From the NCBI GenBank assembly GCA_009782555.1, contig WRIV01000010.1:33903-97902 (forward strand): 64,000 bases of DNA, in the 5' to 3' direction. Made by a program: the position numbers and the translations under genes. Positions 34,866-42,603 of the stretch are shown piece after piece; the stretch's first letter is position 1, and each line of letters opens with the position of its first letter. The notes under the pieces were generated by a model. It saw only the letters and a program-made list of their open reading frames with translations. It had not been told where the DNA came from and searched no databases. This DNA is from Treponema sp. (GTDB lineage: Bacteria; Spirochaetota; Spirochaetia; Treponematales; Breznakiellaceae).

Positions 34866-36453
34866 TTTTTTTTAGTTCTTCCAGGCTGGAGGATTTTACC
34901 GCCTTAAAAAGTTCCGCCGGGGAATACGAAGGATGGGTCCTTCTTATAAAAGCGGCCAGGGGAAGCAGCGTGGCGGCCAGTTCTGCCTGCTCGTTTTGTT
35001 CACGGGGATCAAAAGAAAGAATGTCCTCTATGGATTTTTTGTACTGCTTTAAAAAGAGATTGACGTTTTGGCGGACCGGCCCGGAAGAAAAAAGAAAAAG
35101 CGGACGGCCGCCGCCGGACTTTGCCCCGAAGGTTTCTTTTTTTTGTGAAACCTTTTCCCGGTAAAAGCGGAGAGTTCTGGTTTCATAATACCATCTACTC
35201 CGTTCCGTTTCGTCCACGCGTTTTTCCAGGGATGAATCACGGTATAAAAAAGCCGAATGCTGGGCTTCCAGCGGAGTAAAGCGGGAAAGAAATTTTTCAA
35301 AATGGGGATAGATGTAGGTGCCCCGGGCATAGGTTTTTCCTCTTGGGTAGGAAAAATCTGCCCCATACAGGATAATCTCCCGGGCGCCCAAATTTTCTGC
35401 CAGCGAAAGGGCCGCATAGGTTACATTGGCCCCGGAAGTGTCCAATACCGGCAGTGTTCTCCATGTCCGGCTGATGTACCGGGAAAGGGGGTGCCCTCCG
35501 GAAAAAAAGAAACGATTCTTTGTCCGGGCTGCCACAGGGGGGGGGCTGGCCAGATCCAGAAAGAGCCGGGTTTTTTCCGGCAGGATCCTAAAAAAATGCT
35601 GGTAACTGATATGCTGACAGTCAATGGATATTACCGCTTCCGGCTCTATGCCCTTCTGGAGCAGCACCGGCAGGGAAGTGTCGGCGGCGATCAGAAAATT
35701 TTCCTGCTGATCCCTCTCTTTTTTTATGAAGGGGATCTGTTCTTCCAGAGAAGGGCCGGCAGCACAGATAAGAGCCCTTCGTATGGGTGGAATCCCTTCC
35801 CTTTGTTCTTCCGCCAGGGAAAGGTTCCGGATGATGTTGGAAAACCAGCGCTTCCCAAAATAAGCCTGGACCGAATAGTCTCTGGATACAGCGTCGATGG
35901 CCCGCTTTAACGATTCTGCGGCGCCATTAAAACGCGGTTCAGCGTCGGTTCTGATACGAAGGGGAAAAACTCGGATACCTCCGTCGATGGCGGGAAAATA
36001 ATTGCCCGTTAAAAAAGTTTCAAGCTGTTCTTCTGTTGGATCTGCCAGCAGCCGAAACCGGGGATCCTGGAACAATTTAATGTAGTCTTTGGAGCTTAAC
36101 AGTTCCGCCATGCCGTTACAGTCATATTCAATAATCAGTATTTTTTTTGTTTCTTCCCGATTCAGGGCCGCTTCCGCCGCAAAGGCCCCACCGAGGCCTA
36201 AAAAGACAAGGTATCCTTCTTCGGTCAAGGTGGAAACAAGCCGTTCTCCTTCCCGGCGGGGATCCACCGTAGAATGGAGGGGGTGGGCCGCACCAGCCGG
36301 ATCGGTCAAGGCGGGAATTACTTCCCCGGACCGGGCTTCCAGAAAGCGGTATACTCCCCCTGTGGTAATGGACGAAGAGAGTTTGCTGCAAAGCAGGGGA
36401 TCGTTTTTCGTAAGGGCCAGAAGGTTCCGTTCAAAAGTTTGTTTATCCATCAT
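34852..36453 (-). CDS. Maf/DUF115 motility-associated glycosyltransferase-like protein (second copy)
   Basis: A 533-residue protein of the DUF115 (MAF_flag10) family. The core motif ALICAAGPSLEEQIPFIKKE (about 225-244) is followed by LIAADTSLPVLLQKGIEPEAVIS and by FSYPRGKTYARGTY. In Campylobacter, Helicobacter, Clostridium and Aeromonas, Maf proteins add sialic-acid-like sugars to flagellin. Databases sometimes label the fold as 6-hydroxymethylpterin pyrophosphokinase MptE-like, which I consider less likely here. It starts 10 nt inside the preceding maf gene. Start is at 36453 or 36450 (ATGATG). Confidence 0.82.
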   Translation of the reverse strand: MMDKQTFERNLLALTKNDPLLCSKLSSSITTGGVYRFLEARSGEVIPALTDPAGAAHPLHSTVDPRREGERLVSTLTEEGYLVFLGLGGAFAAEAALNREETKKILIIEYDCNGMAELLSSKDYIKLFQDPRFRLLADPTEEQLETFLTGNYFPAIDGGIRVFPLRIRTDAEPRFNGAAESLKRAIDAVSRDYSVQAYFGKRWFSNIIRNLSLAEEQREGIPPIRRALICAAGPSLEEQIPFIKKERDQQENFLIAADTSLPVLLQKGIEPEAVISIDCQHISYQHFFRILPEKTRLFLDLASPPPVAARTKNRFFFSGGHPLSRYISRTWRTLPVLDTSGANVTYAALSLAENLGAREIILYGADFSYPRGKTYARGTYIYPHFEKFLSRFTPLEAQHSAFLYRDSSLEKRVDETERSRWYYETRTLRFYREKVSQKKETFGAKSGGGRPLFLFSSGPVRQNVNLFLKQYKKSIEDILSFDPREQNEQAELAATLLPLAAFIRRTHPSYSPAELFKAVKSSSLEELKKIIHT

Positions 36454-37927
36454 ACATTTCCAGCAGGGCCCTTTTTACAGTATCGGAATAATCGCCGCTT
36501 CCCCCCAGATCTCGGGGCAGAATGAGTTCTCTCAGTTCTTTGCCGATCTGTTCTGCAGTTAATGGATTATCCAGAGCATCCAGCAGTACAGCAAGCAACT
36601 GTTTTTTTCCTGGCGCCGGTTTTGCCGCCTGTGCCGTAATGCGGGGGAGTTCTCCTTCATTTAGAAAAGGCTTCTTCTGCGTTATGCCAAGGCAGGAAGG
36701 GCCCAGAGTATGGATCGGGCGGGGAAATGAATGGAGGTTGCTCTTAAACCATGCGGCGTAAATTCCGTGGCTTCCTGAGCGCCGAATAGTTTCTTCCCGT
36801 TCAAAAATTTTTGAATGCAACGGATCCCTGCGGCCAGCGGAGAGTTCCAGCATTATTTCAAAGGCATGGGGTCTGGCGTGGGTCAAGAGGTCCCGATGGG
36901 CCAGGTCCAGGCCGGAAATGTACACCGGGCCGGTGCTTGCAAAAAATGCCAAGTCCAGGGCGGAGGCACTTACCGTACCCCGCTGGGGAAAAACAAGAAA
37001 AGGAACCCCGGCGGTCCGCAGCAAGAGTTCCTGCCAGAGACTGCCGTCGCAAAGAAATAACGACAGCGCCTGGGCTGTCTGGGAAGGGAGGGCCGATGTT
37101 AATGCGGCGGCAAGGGCAGGGCTTTTTTCCCGCCTATAGCCTTCGGTCAGGTGAAAAAGCGCCCAGGGACCGCCGTCGGTGGTTATGACGATATCAGGCA
37201 CGATCCTCCGGTACAGGAGGGCAGAAACGGCGGAAGAAACGGCAATAAGGAAGGGCGGGGCAGGGCTTTGTTTCCATTCCTGAACATCATCCAGGGAATT
37301 CTCCAGGCTGGGGCCGGCGGCGCAGACCAGTACCGGTGCGGAACCGGAAAGAAGCTGCGATGGTTTTTCCAGCAATTCCAGATTCCGCAGGGCATTTCGA
37401 AACCAGCGCCGCCCGAAATTCTGGATCGTTTTTCTGCCGGCGCTGATTCGCCTGATGCATTCGACTGTTCTGGCCGCTAAATCCAGACAGGCTCTGCCGT
37501 AGGCATTAATCGAGGGTTTCCATTCAATAAGTTTTATTTGTGACGCGTCCGTATCGTAAATCAGGCCTTCAAGAAAATCTTCCAGGCCCTTGGCGGAACC
37601 GGGGGTCCAGCTTAAATCCGCAAAGCTTTCTCTATTAATACCCCCCTGTACTCCGGGTACCTTTGGATCGTTGTGGGAAAGGTTTGATTCCTGAAAAAAA
37701 GAGGAACAGTGGAGACTGATGATTTGAGAGGAAGGATATAATTTTCCCAGTGCGGCGGCCAGATATCCCAGGCCCGGTTCAATCAAAATAAAATATCTGC
37801 AGGGTTTTAAATCCAGGGAGACGGCATATTTTTCCGCTTCCAAAACGGGATCATACCGCGAGTGAAGGATCGTTTGCCCAACCAACAAGGTGCAGCCGGT
37901 TTTGGCGGGAACAATCTTTTCGTTCAA
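36443..37927 (-). CDS. Maf/DUF115 motility-associated glycosyltransferase-like protein (first copy)
   Basis: A 494-residue paralogue of the next gene. The same core motif appears as VLVCAAGPSLENSLDDVQEW (about 202-221) followed by FLIAVSSAVSALLYRRIVPDIVITTDGG. The N-terminus also resembles Maf (YFILIEPGLGYLAAALGKLYP). The two copies are clearly related but differ in length and in the C-terminal part, so they may handle different acceptor sites or sugars. It overlaps the upstream gene by 4 nt and the downstream copy by 11 nt, giving a tightly coupled operon. Confidence 0.82.
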   Translation of the reverse strand: MNEKIVPAKTGCTLLVGQTILHSRYDPVLEAEKYAVSLDLKPCRYFILIEPGLGYLAAALGKLYPSSQIISLHCSSFFQESNLSHNDPKVPGVQGGINRESFADLSWTPGSAKGLEDFLEGLIYDTDASQIKLIEWKPSINAYGRACLDLAARTVECIRRISAGRKTIQNFGRRWFRNALRNLELLEKPSQLLSGSAPVLVCAAGPSLENSLDDVQEWKQSPAPPFLIAVSSAVSALLYRRIVPDIVITTDGGPWALFHLTEGYRREKSPALAAALTSALPSQTAQALSLFLCDGSLWQELLLRTAGVPFLVFPQRGTVSASALDLAFFASTGPVYISGLDLAHRDLLTHARPHAFEIMLELSAGRRDPLHSKIFEREETIRRSGSHGIYAAWFKSNLHSFPRPIHTLGPSCLGITQKKPFLNEGELPRITAQAAKPAPGKKQLLAVLLDALDNPLTAEQIGKELRELILPRDLGGSGDYSDTVKRALLEMYDG

Positions 37928-38358
37928 AGGTAGAGTTTTAGAAGGGAAAATGCTTCCCGGGGATTTTTCGCCTGAAAACTGAAGATCAGATTTCCAGGGG
38001 CGGTTTTTTCCAGGTGCCGTCCGATAAGCTCCCCATCCTGGGTCGAGTTGAAGAGAACCAGACAGCGTCCCTGGGCCAGTTCCTGGGCGGATCCGATACT
38101 ACTGACCATGGAAGCAAGATGGTCTGAAAATTTCTCCGCCGAAAAAGGGATCGATTCAAACACTATTCCCTGGAATTGACCAAATTGAGCATATCCGGCA
38201 GAAAGTTTTTCCATCACCGCCTTTTCCATGGCGGAGGAAACGGTTTCTTGCTTTTTGGCGGTTAATCTTAAAAGGCCGCTCTGGGGGTTTTTCAAGGTTT
38301 CCGGTATTAAAACATTTAGATCAGGAGAATCTGCAGCGGCTTTGCTTAAAAGCCCCAT
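37924..38358 (-). CDS. Small conserved-looking protein of unknown function
   Basis: A 144-residue soluble protein that I do not recognise. It has no signal peptide or membrane helix. Mixed helix/strand composition, with helix AMEKAVMEKLSAGYAQFG, strand GIVFESIPFS and a CLVLFNSTQDGELIGRHL segment that looks like an alpha/beta core. It abuts the acidic-protein stop and overlaps the first maf gene by 4 nt (TTG/CAT region at 37924-37927), so it is probably translated together with them and may assist the Maf proteins or their acceptor. Confidence 0.65.
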   Translation of the reverse strand: MGLLSKAAADSPDLNVLIPETLKNPQSGLLRLTAKKQETVSSAMEKAVMEKLSAGYAQFGQFQGIVFESIPFSAEKFSDHLASMVSSIGSAQELAQGRCLVLFNSTQDGELIGRHLEKTAPGNLIFSFQAKNPREAFSLLKLYL

Positions 38359-39918
38359 TTATGTTAATCCTAATTCCTCGAAAAGCTTTTTGTAGGTATC
38401 AAAATATTCAGATTTTGCGAATTCTTCGATTTTGTCTTCCGGCAGGGATTCTAACAGCTGATCCATGTAAGAAAGAACAGTTTTAAGTTCCTGTTTTAAA
38501 TTGGAAGGAATGCCCTCTTCGGCGCCGGAAGCCGCCGTTTCTGTTCCAAAGGGTTCATCTTTGTTTTCGTTTTCAAAGGGAGAGGCAAATGAAAGATCAT
38601 CGGCGGCGGGGATATCCGGTATTGATATGTCGGCATCGGGAATCTCCACCGTGTCTTCGGTTTCAAAAACAAAGTCGTCAGAACCGGGGGCTGCATCTCC
38701 CGGGGAAGGCTCTTCCATATCAAGGTCGATAGAAATGTCATCAATAACCGGTTCGGAAACGGGGTTTTCCATTATGCCGGTACTTAAATCCGGCTCATCG
38801 ATTACAGCACCGGAAAAATCAATGGTTTCGCCGGAAGCCAGGGGATCTTCTTCCAGGTAACTTGTATCGTCTGGCGCCGGGGTAATGGGAACGGCCCCTT
38901 CTTCCCGAAGGCTGTTTAATTCGGAAGATTCTTCAAAATCGGAGGTTAAATCCAGGGAAATGTCAAAATCATCACCAATGTTTTTTATTTCATCCTCGAC
39001 CTTGACGGCACCGTCCAATTCTGAAAGTCCATCGCCAAAGCTAATATCCGCTGTATCCAGGTCATTCTCGTCAATAATAATATCTATCTGTCCCGGTGCG
39101 GATTCCGGGGAAAGGCCGCCGTCAATGCCTTCGTCGGATCCAGACTCTTCGGTAAAATTTGCCGTATTTAGAATATTGTCTAGTTCATCACCGGTAAGGG
39201 CTATTTTTTCATCGTCTTCTTCATCAAAAAAACCCGAAGATTCGGCGCTTTCCTGTGTCCTGACTTCACCCCGGACGGAAGAAAGATCCCGTTTAAGGCT
39301 GGAAAGCTCCTGCTTGATGGAAGAAAGTTCGTCGGCAATTTTTTGAAGCAGTTGGTTGGAAAGGTCGGCGTTTCCGGAAGTTGGGTTAGCGTCGGCAATT
39401 CTTTGAAACAGCCGGTTATTAAGTTCGTCGTTTCCGGTATCCTGAGGAATCACCGGCGGAGTTTCGTCTAGGGCTTCAATTTCGGGGACGGCGCTGTCCA
39501 GATCGCCAATATCAATACTTTCCGGTGTATCAATATTTGTTTCGAGAAAGTCGTCCATGAGTACTTCGGTAAAACCGTCTTTATCAACAGAGACAGGGGC
39601 GAGGCCGCCGGGAAGATCGGTATTTTCGGGGATCTCCTCAAATTCTACATCCGCGGACCCAAAGGAATCATCTGCAGGGATATCCATTCCTTCGCTGCCT
39701 AAGGAAGAATCAAAATCGGGAAGATCCGCATTGTCGGCTAAAACGGAGTCGATGTCGGGAAGTTCCTCCATATCTGGCAAAGAATCAGACAGGTCTGGCA
39801 AGGAATCAGACAGATCCTGAGGCTCACTCTTTACCCAAACGCCGTATTCGTCCAATTCATCAGAAGAACCAATGGTTGTTCTGTCATCATATATTGAAGG
39901 ATCGCTTTTTCCAGCCAT
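38359..39918 (-). CDS. Highly acidic coiled-coil protein of unknown function
   Basis: A 519-residue protein dominated by Asp, Glu, Ser and Pro, with repeats such as DLSDSLPDLSDSLPDMEE at residues about 37-56. A predicted coiled coil lies mid-protein (LLQKIADELSSIKQELSSLK followed by RDLSSVRGEV), and the C-terminus is a basic/acidic helical segment (SYMDQLLESLPEDKIEEF). No signal peptide or membrane helix. Acidic scaffolds of this kind are often disordered. The start at 39918 has a GGGAGCGG ribosome-binding site; the open frame continues upstream through the promoter, so that part was rejected. It leads the Maf unit. Confidence 0.72.
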   Translation of the reverse strand: MAGKSDPSIYDDRTTIGSSDELDEYGVWVKSEPQDLSDSLPDLSDSLPDMEELPDIDSVLADNADLPDFDSSLGSEGMDIPADDSFGSADVEFEEIPENTDLPGGLAPVSVDKDGFTEVLMDDFLETNIDTPESIDIGDLDSAVPEIEALDETPPVIPQDTGNDELNNRLFQRIADANPTSGNADLSNQLLQKIADELSSIKQELSSLKRDLSSVRGEVRTQESAESSGFFDEEDDEKIALTGDELDNILNTANFTEESGSDEGIDGGLSPESAPGQIDIIIDENDLDTADISFGDGLSELDGAVKVEDEIKNIGDDFDISLDLTSDFEESSELNSLREEGAVPITPAPDDTSYLEEDPLASGETIDFSGAVIDEPDLSTGIMENPVSEPVIDDISIDLDMEEPSPGDAAPGSDDFVFETEDTVEIPDADISIPDIPAADDLSFASPFENENKDEPFGTETAASGAEEGIPSNLKQELKTVLSYMDQLLESLPEDKIEEFAKSEYFDTYKKLFEELGLT

Positions 39919-39989
39919 TAACCGCTCCCGCAAAACACTATATCCACAATATCGGTAAAAAACCGCTATATTTGCATATTTTTCTTCTG

Positions 39990-40017
39990 ATTCTATCCTA
40001 ACCGGTAGATTTGTCAA
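39990..40017 (-). promoter_or_regulatory. Promoter of the acidic protein-maf unit
   Basis: On the minus strand: TTGACA (40012-40017), 16-nt spacer, TAGAAT (39990-39995). It leaves a leader of about 65 nt before the ATG at 39918. Confidence 0.68.
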
Positions 40018-40057
40018 GATAATAAAGAAGAAGGTAAGAAAATCCGTAAATTGAATA

Positions 40058-40531
40058 ATGAAGTTCGGAAAATATCTCCTGATTCCTTGGCTTATTCTGG
40101 CGGTCCATACAATTCTTTCGGTATATAACGGGACATCAGGCGTGGTGCCGTACCGAGAATTGATGAATGAACGGCAAAGAATATTGGAAAATTTGGAAAA
40201 ATTGCAAAATATCAACCGGGAACTGGAAGGGACCATGGACGCCCTGCTCTATGATCCGGAGGCAATCCGGATTAGGGCCCGGGAATTGGGCTATGGTACA
40301 AGCGGCGAACGCTTTATCCGGATTGTGGGGCTTTCCGGAGGACGGCCTGCCGAATTAAGACCAGGAACGATCAGAACCGCCATTCAGCCCCTGCTTTCGG
40401 GCAAATCGTACCGGGTTATTTCCCTTTGTGTGGGATTGCTCTTTTTTGCCCTGTTCCTTGCCGGGGATATGTTTCTGAACCGGGTAGATTCGCCGGACCA
40501 AAAAGAACCGCATCTTCATTCAGAGTTCTAG
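40058..40531 (+). CDS. FtsB/DivIC-like septum protein with an extra C-terminal helix
   Basis: A 157-residue bitopic or double-pass membrane protein. The N-terminal helix (LLIPWLILAVHTILSVY) is followed by a coiled coil (YRELMNERQRILENLEKL, then QNINRELEGTMDALLYD) and the FtsB/DivIC-like PEAIRIRARELGYG motif. Up to there it matches the family (about 100 residues), which links FtsQ and FtsL in the divisome. The extra part ends in a second hydrophobic helix (ISLCVGLLFFALFLAGDMF), unusual for FtsB. The stop codon shares CTAG (40528-40531) with the convergent smpB gene. Confidence 0.8.
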   Translation: MKFGKYLLIPWLILAVHTILSVYNGTSGVVPYRELMNERQRILENLEKLQNINRELEGTMDALLYDPEAIRIRARELGYGTSGERFIRIVGLSGGRPAELRPGTIRTAIQPLLSGKSYRVISLCVGLLFFALFLAGDMFLNRVDSPDQKEPHLHSEF

Positions 40532-40989
40532 GATAATTTACCCCTGAATTCCCTGGAAACTTCCCGTTTTATGTCCTTTTCCCGGATATCCGCCCGCTTG
40601 TCGAAGGTCTTTTTCCCCTTGCACAATCCCAATTCAACTTTGACCCGGCCTTTTTTAAAGTAAAATGAGAGGGGGATAAGGGTATAGCCCTTTTCTTCGG
40701 TTTTCCGGGTTATACGTTTGATTTCGTCCCGGTGGAGGAGGAGTTTTTTTTTCCGGTCCGGGTCGTGATTAAAGACCGAAGAAAAGGGGTTTTCGGCGAT
40801 CCGCAGGGATCTCAGCCAGACTTCCCGGTTTATCACTTCCGCCCATGCATCGGGAAAGGATATTTTTCCGTCCCGAAAGGATTTTACTTCTGTACCCAGA
40901 AGTTCAATGCCGCATTCATAGGTTTCGTCCACCGTGTAATCAAACCGGGCTTTACGGTTTATGGCGATGCTTTTTTCCCCGGAAGGCAT
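40528..40989 (-). CDS. smpB: SsrA-binding protein SmpB
   Basis: A 153-residue protein that binds tmRNA and enables trans-translation to rescue stalled ribosomes. Family motifs: INRKARFDYTVDETYECGI, LLGTEVKSFRDGKIS, YTLIPLSFYFKKGRVKVELG and the C-terminal KKTFDKRADIREKDIKRE. Length is normal. The stop codon is the reverse reading of CTAG at 40528-40531, shared with the convergent ftsB-like gene. The PEGA/SUMF1-fold gene ends just upstream on the same strand (its stop at 40992, 2 nt from the smpB start), so smpB may be the second gene of that unit. Confidence 0.96.
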   Translation of the reverse strand: MPSGEKSIAINRKARFDYTVDETYECGIELLGTEVKSFRDGKISFPDAWAEVINREVWLRSLRIAENPFSSVFNHDPDRKKKLLLHRDEIKRITRKTEEKGYTLIPLSFYFKKGRVKVELGLCKGKKTFDKRADIREKDIKREVSREFRGKLS

Positions 40990-40991
40990 GG

Positions 40992-42536
40992 TTAGTTTTC
41001 CCGTTTAGGGACGATCACTGGCCTAAAGCCAACAAAGGGGGAGGAGGTTTCAGGAGGCAGGGAGCCTCTGGTTTCAATTCCCACCGAACCGGGGGGGTTA
41101 ATCCAGGAACCGCCCCGAAGAACCCGATCAGGAGGGGGGACGGCGGAAATCTCCGATGCGGAGGCTTTCTCCAGTGCCTCCAGGGCTTCTTCCGATGCAG
41201 GAAAAAAGTTTAAGGGAGCGAAGGTATTGCTGCACCATTCCCAGAGTCGGCCCGGCCTCCCCGTTGGCGGGGCCGTTTCAAACTGCCGGATACCATATTC
41301 CCATTCTTTTTCGGAGGGAAGCCGGAGTTCCCACCCCGAAAGAGAGGAAGGCAGCTTGGCGGAAAGCCAAGCACAGTATGCGGCGGCGGCGTACCAGGAA
41401 ATTCCCGGTGCCGCCGGAACTGGGTAGGCGGGATTATCCACGGGAACAAGATAATCATTTCCCACAAGGCCCTGGGCAATCAGCTTGTCCCGGTTGGCGG
41501 CGGACCAATCGGGGTTTTCCGCCGTAAAGGCGTCCCAGGCTGCCTGTGTTACCGGAGTCAGGGCAATATACAGGGGAGGCATGGATTCCCGCCGTCCGTA
41601 CTTTTCAAAGTACCCGGAATTTACGGACACAAATCCAAGATTTTCCAGGGTTAAAGACCTGGCAAACCGGAAGGGAAGATCAAAGGTTCCGATAGATGCC
41701 TGTTCCGGGTTTTCGGCTTCATTTTTTTTGAACCATTCCGATTGGGTAACTTTGGGAGATGTTTCCAATGGAAGAAGACCCGCCAGCCAGAATGGAGCCC
41801 CGGGGTTTTTCTCCAAGCGGTCAGAAACTTTTTTTATCGACCGGAGCAGTGTCAATGGCGATGGAGAAAGACCCCCGTTGTCAAGAAGGAATTGGGCCCG
41901 CAGCAGATCCCGGGCGGAAGCTTTGGATGCCGCATAACGGAGGGAATCATCCAAAATGCCCTGCATCGTGTTCCGTATTGCCGGATCCTTGGCGGACGGC
42001 CCGGTACGGTAGGCTCCCGCGGATAAGCTCATGGGTATCTGATACGCTTCGGTTGGATCTGCGGCGGACCAGTACCGGTACTCCAGGGCGGAAAGGGCAA
42101 AGGCTCCGACTGGGTCCGAAGAAACCAGTCTTCCTGTGATGACAATTTTTTTGGGAAAGAAGAGGGAGCCAAAGATTCTTCCCCTTATTTCCAGATCCCT
42201 TGTGTCCGATTCAAAACCGGGAAGGATAAATTCGATGAAACGCTTTCCCTGGGGAATAAAAATTTTGCAGGGGGTAGATCCCAGGGTAATATTATCCACC
42301 CGGACCGCCGCTCCGGCCGGTTCGGAACTGAAGACACTGATGCTTCCGGGTTTTGAAAGCCCCGGATAGAGGAGGATCAAAAACAGGACAAAAAGCGCCG
42401 CCGCTCCGTACAGAACAGCAAGATAATACCCGGGTTTTATGCCGAAGATCTCCGGCAAGAAAACGCGGTCTTCATCTTTTATTTCAACTTTTTTTCTAAA
42501 ACGGTTCAACAGTTTTCCTAAGGATGAATCAGCCAT
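40992..42536 (-). CDS. PEGA-domain and SUMF1-fold membrane protein, cysteines missing
   Basis: A 514-residue protein with an N-terminal cytoplasmic stretch, one helix (YYLAVLYGAAALFVLFLILL), a PEGA domain (SSEPAGAAVRVDNITLGSTP, GKRFIEFILPGF) and a C-terminal SUMF1/FGE-like fold (AAAYCAWLSAKLPS, LRLPSEKEWEYGI, RLWEWCSN, RVLRGGSW). Formylglycine-generating enzymes have two catalytic Cys after RGGSW; here that region reads INPPGSVGIETRG without Cys, so it is probably a binding or structural fold rather than a sulfatase modifier. The ATG at 42536 lies 8 nt after a strong -10 box. Confidence 0.82.
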   Translation of the reverse strand: MADSSLGKLLNRFRKKVEIKDEDRVFLPEIFGIKPGYYLAVLYGAAALFVLFLILLYPGLSKPGSISVFSSEPAGAAVRVDNITLGSTPCKIFIPQGKRFIEFILPGFESDTRDLEIRGRIFGSLFFPKKIVITGRLVSSDPVGAFALSALEYRYWSAADPTEAYQIPMSLSAGAYRTGPSAKDPAIRNTMQGILDDSLRYAASKASARDLLRAQFLLDNGGLSPSPLTLLRSIKKVSDRLEKNPGAPFWLAGLLPLETSPKVTQSEWFKKNEAENPEQASIGTFDLPFRFARSLTLENLGFVSVNSGYFEKYGRRESMPPLYIALTPVTQAAWDAFTAENPDWSAANRDKLIAQGLVGNDYLVPVDNPAYPVPAAPGISWYAAAAYCAWLSAKLPSSLSGWELRLPSEKEWEYGIRQFETAPPTGRPGRLWEWCSNTFAPLNFFPASEEALEALEKASASEISAVPPPDRVLRGGSWINPPGSVGIETRGSLPPETSSPFVGFRPVIVPKREN

Positions 42537-42544
42537 AGGTCTTG

Positions 42545-42573
42545 AGTATAGGACAGGGCCGGGCATTGTTCAA
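42545..42573 (-). promoter_or_regulatory. Promoter of the PEGA/SUMF1-fold gene, possibly leaderless
   Basis: On the minus strand: TTGAAC (42568-42573), 17-nt spacer, TATACT (42545-42550). Only 8 nt separate the -10 box from the ATG at 42536, and no ribosome-binding site is seen. It overlaps the -35 of the opposite lepB promoter. Confidence 0.7.
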
Positions 42574-42594
42574 CCGTCTTTTTTTTGCTATCCT
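42566..42594 (+). promoter_or_regulatory. Promoter of lepB, possibly leaderless
   Basis: TTGTTC (42566-42571), 17-nt spacer, TGC-TATCCT (extended -10; 42589-42594). The -10 ends 9 nt before the ATG at 42604. The -35 overlaps that of the divergent gene. Confidence 0.55.
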
Positions 42595-42603
42595 GCTCTA
42601 TAA

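Noticed and set aside
34852..37927. Annotation of the two DUF115 proteins as 6-hydroxymethylpterin pyrophosphokinases (MptE)
   Set aside because: The tandem arrangement, length and AGPSLE core fit Maf-type motility glycosyltransferases better; the pterin function is known from archaea.
38501..39820. Several Ser-rich plus-strand frames
   Set aside because: They are antisense to the acidic protein; Asp/Glu codons read as Ser and Pro on the other strand.
40992..42536. Formylglycine-generating sulfatase-modifying enzyme
   Set aside because: The two catalytic Cys are missing, so only the fold is called.
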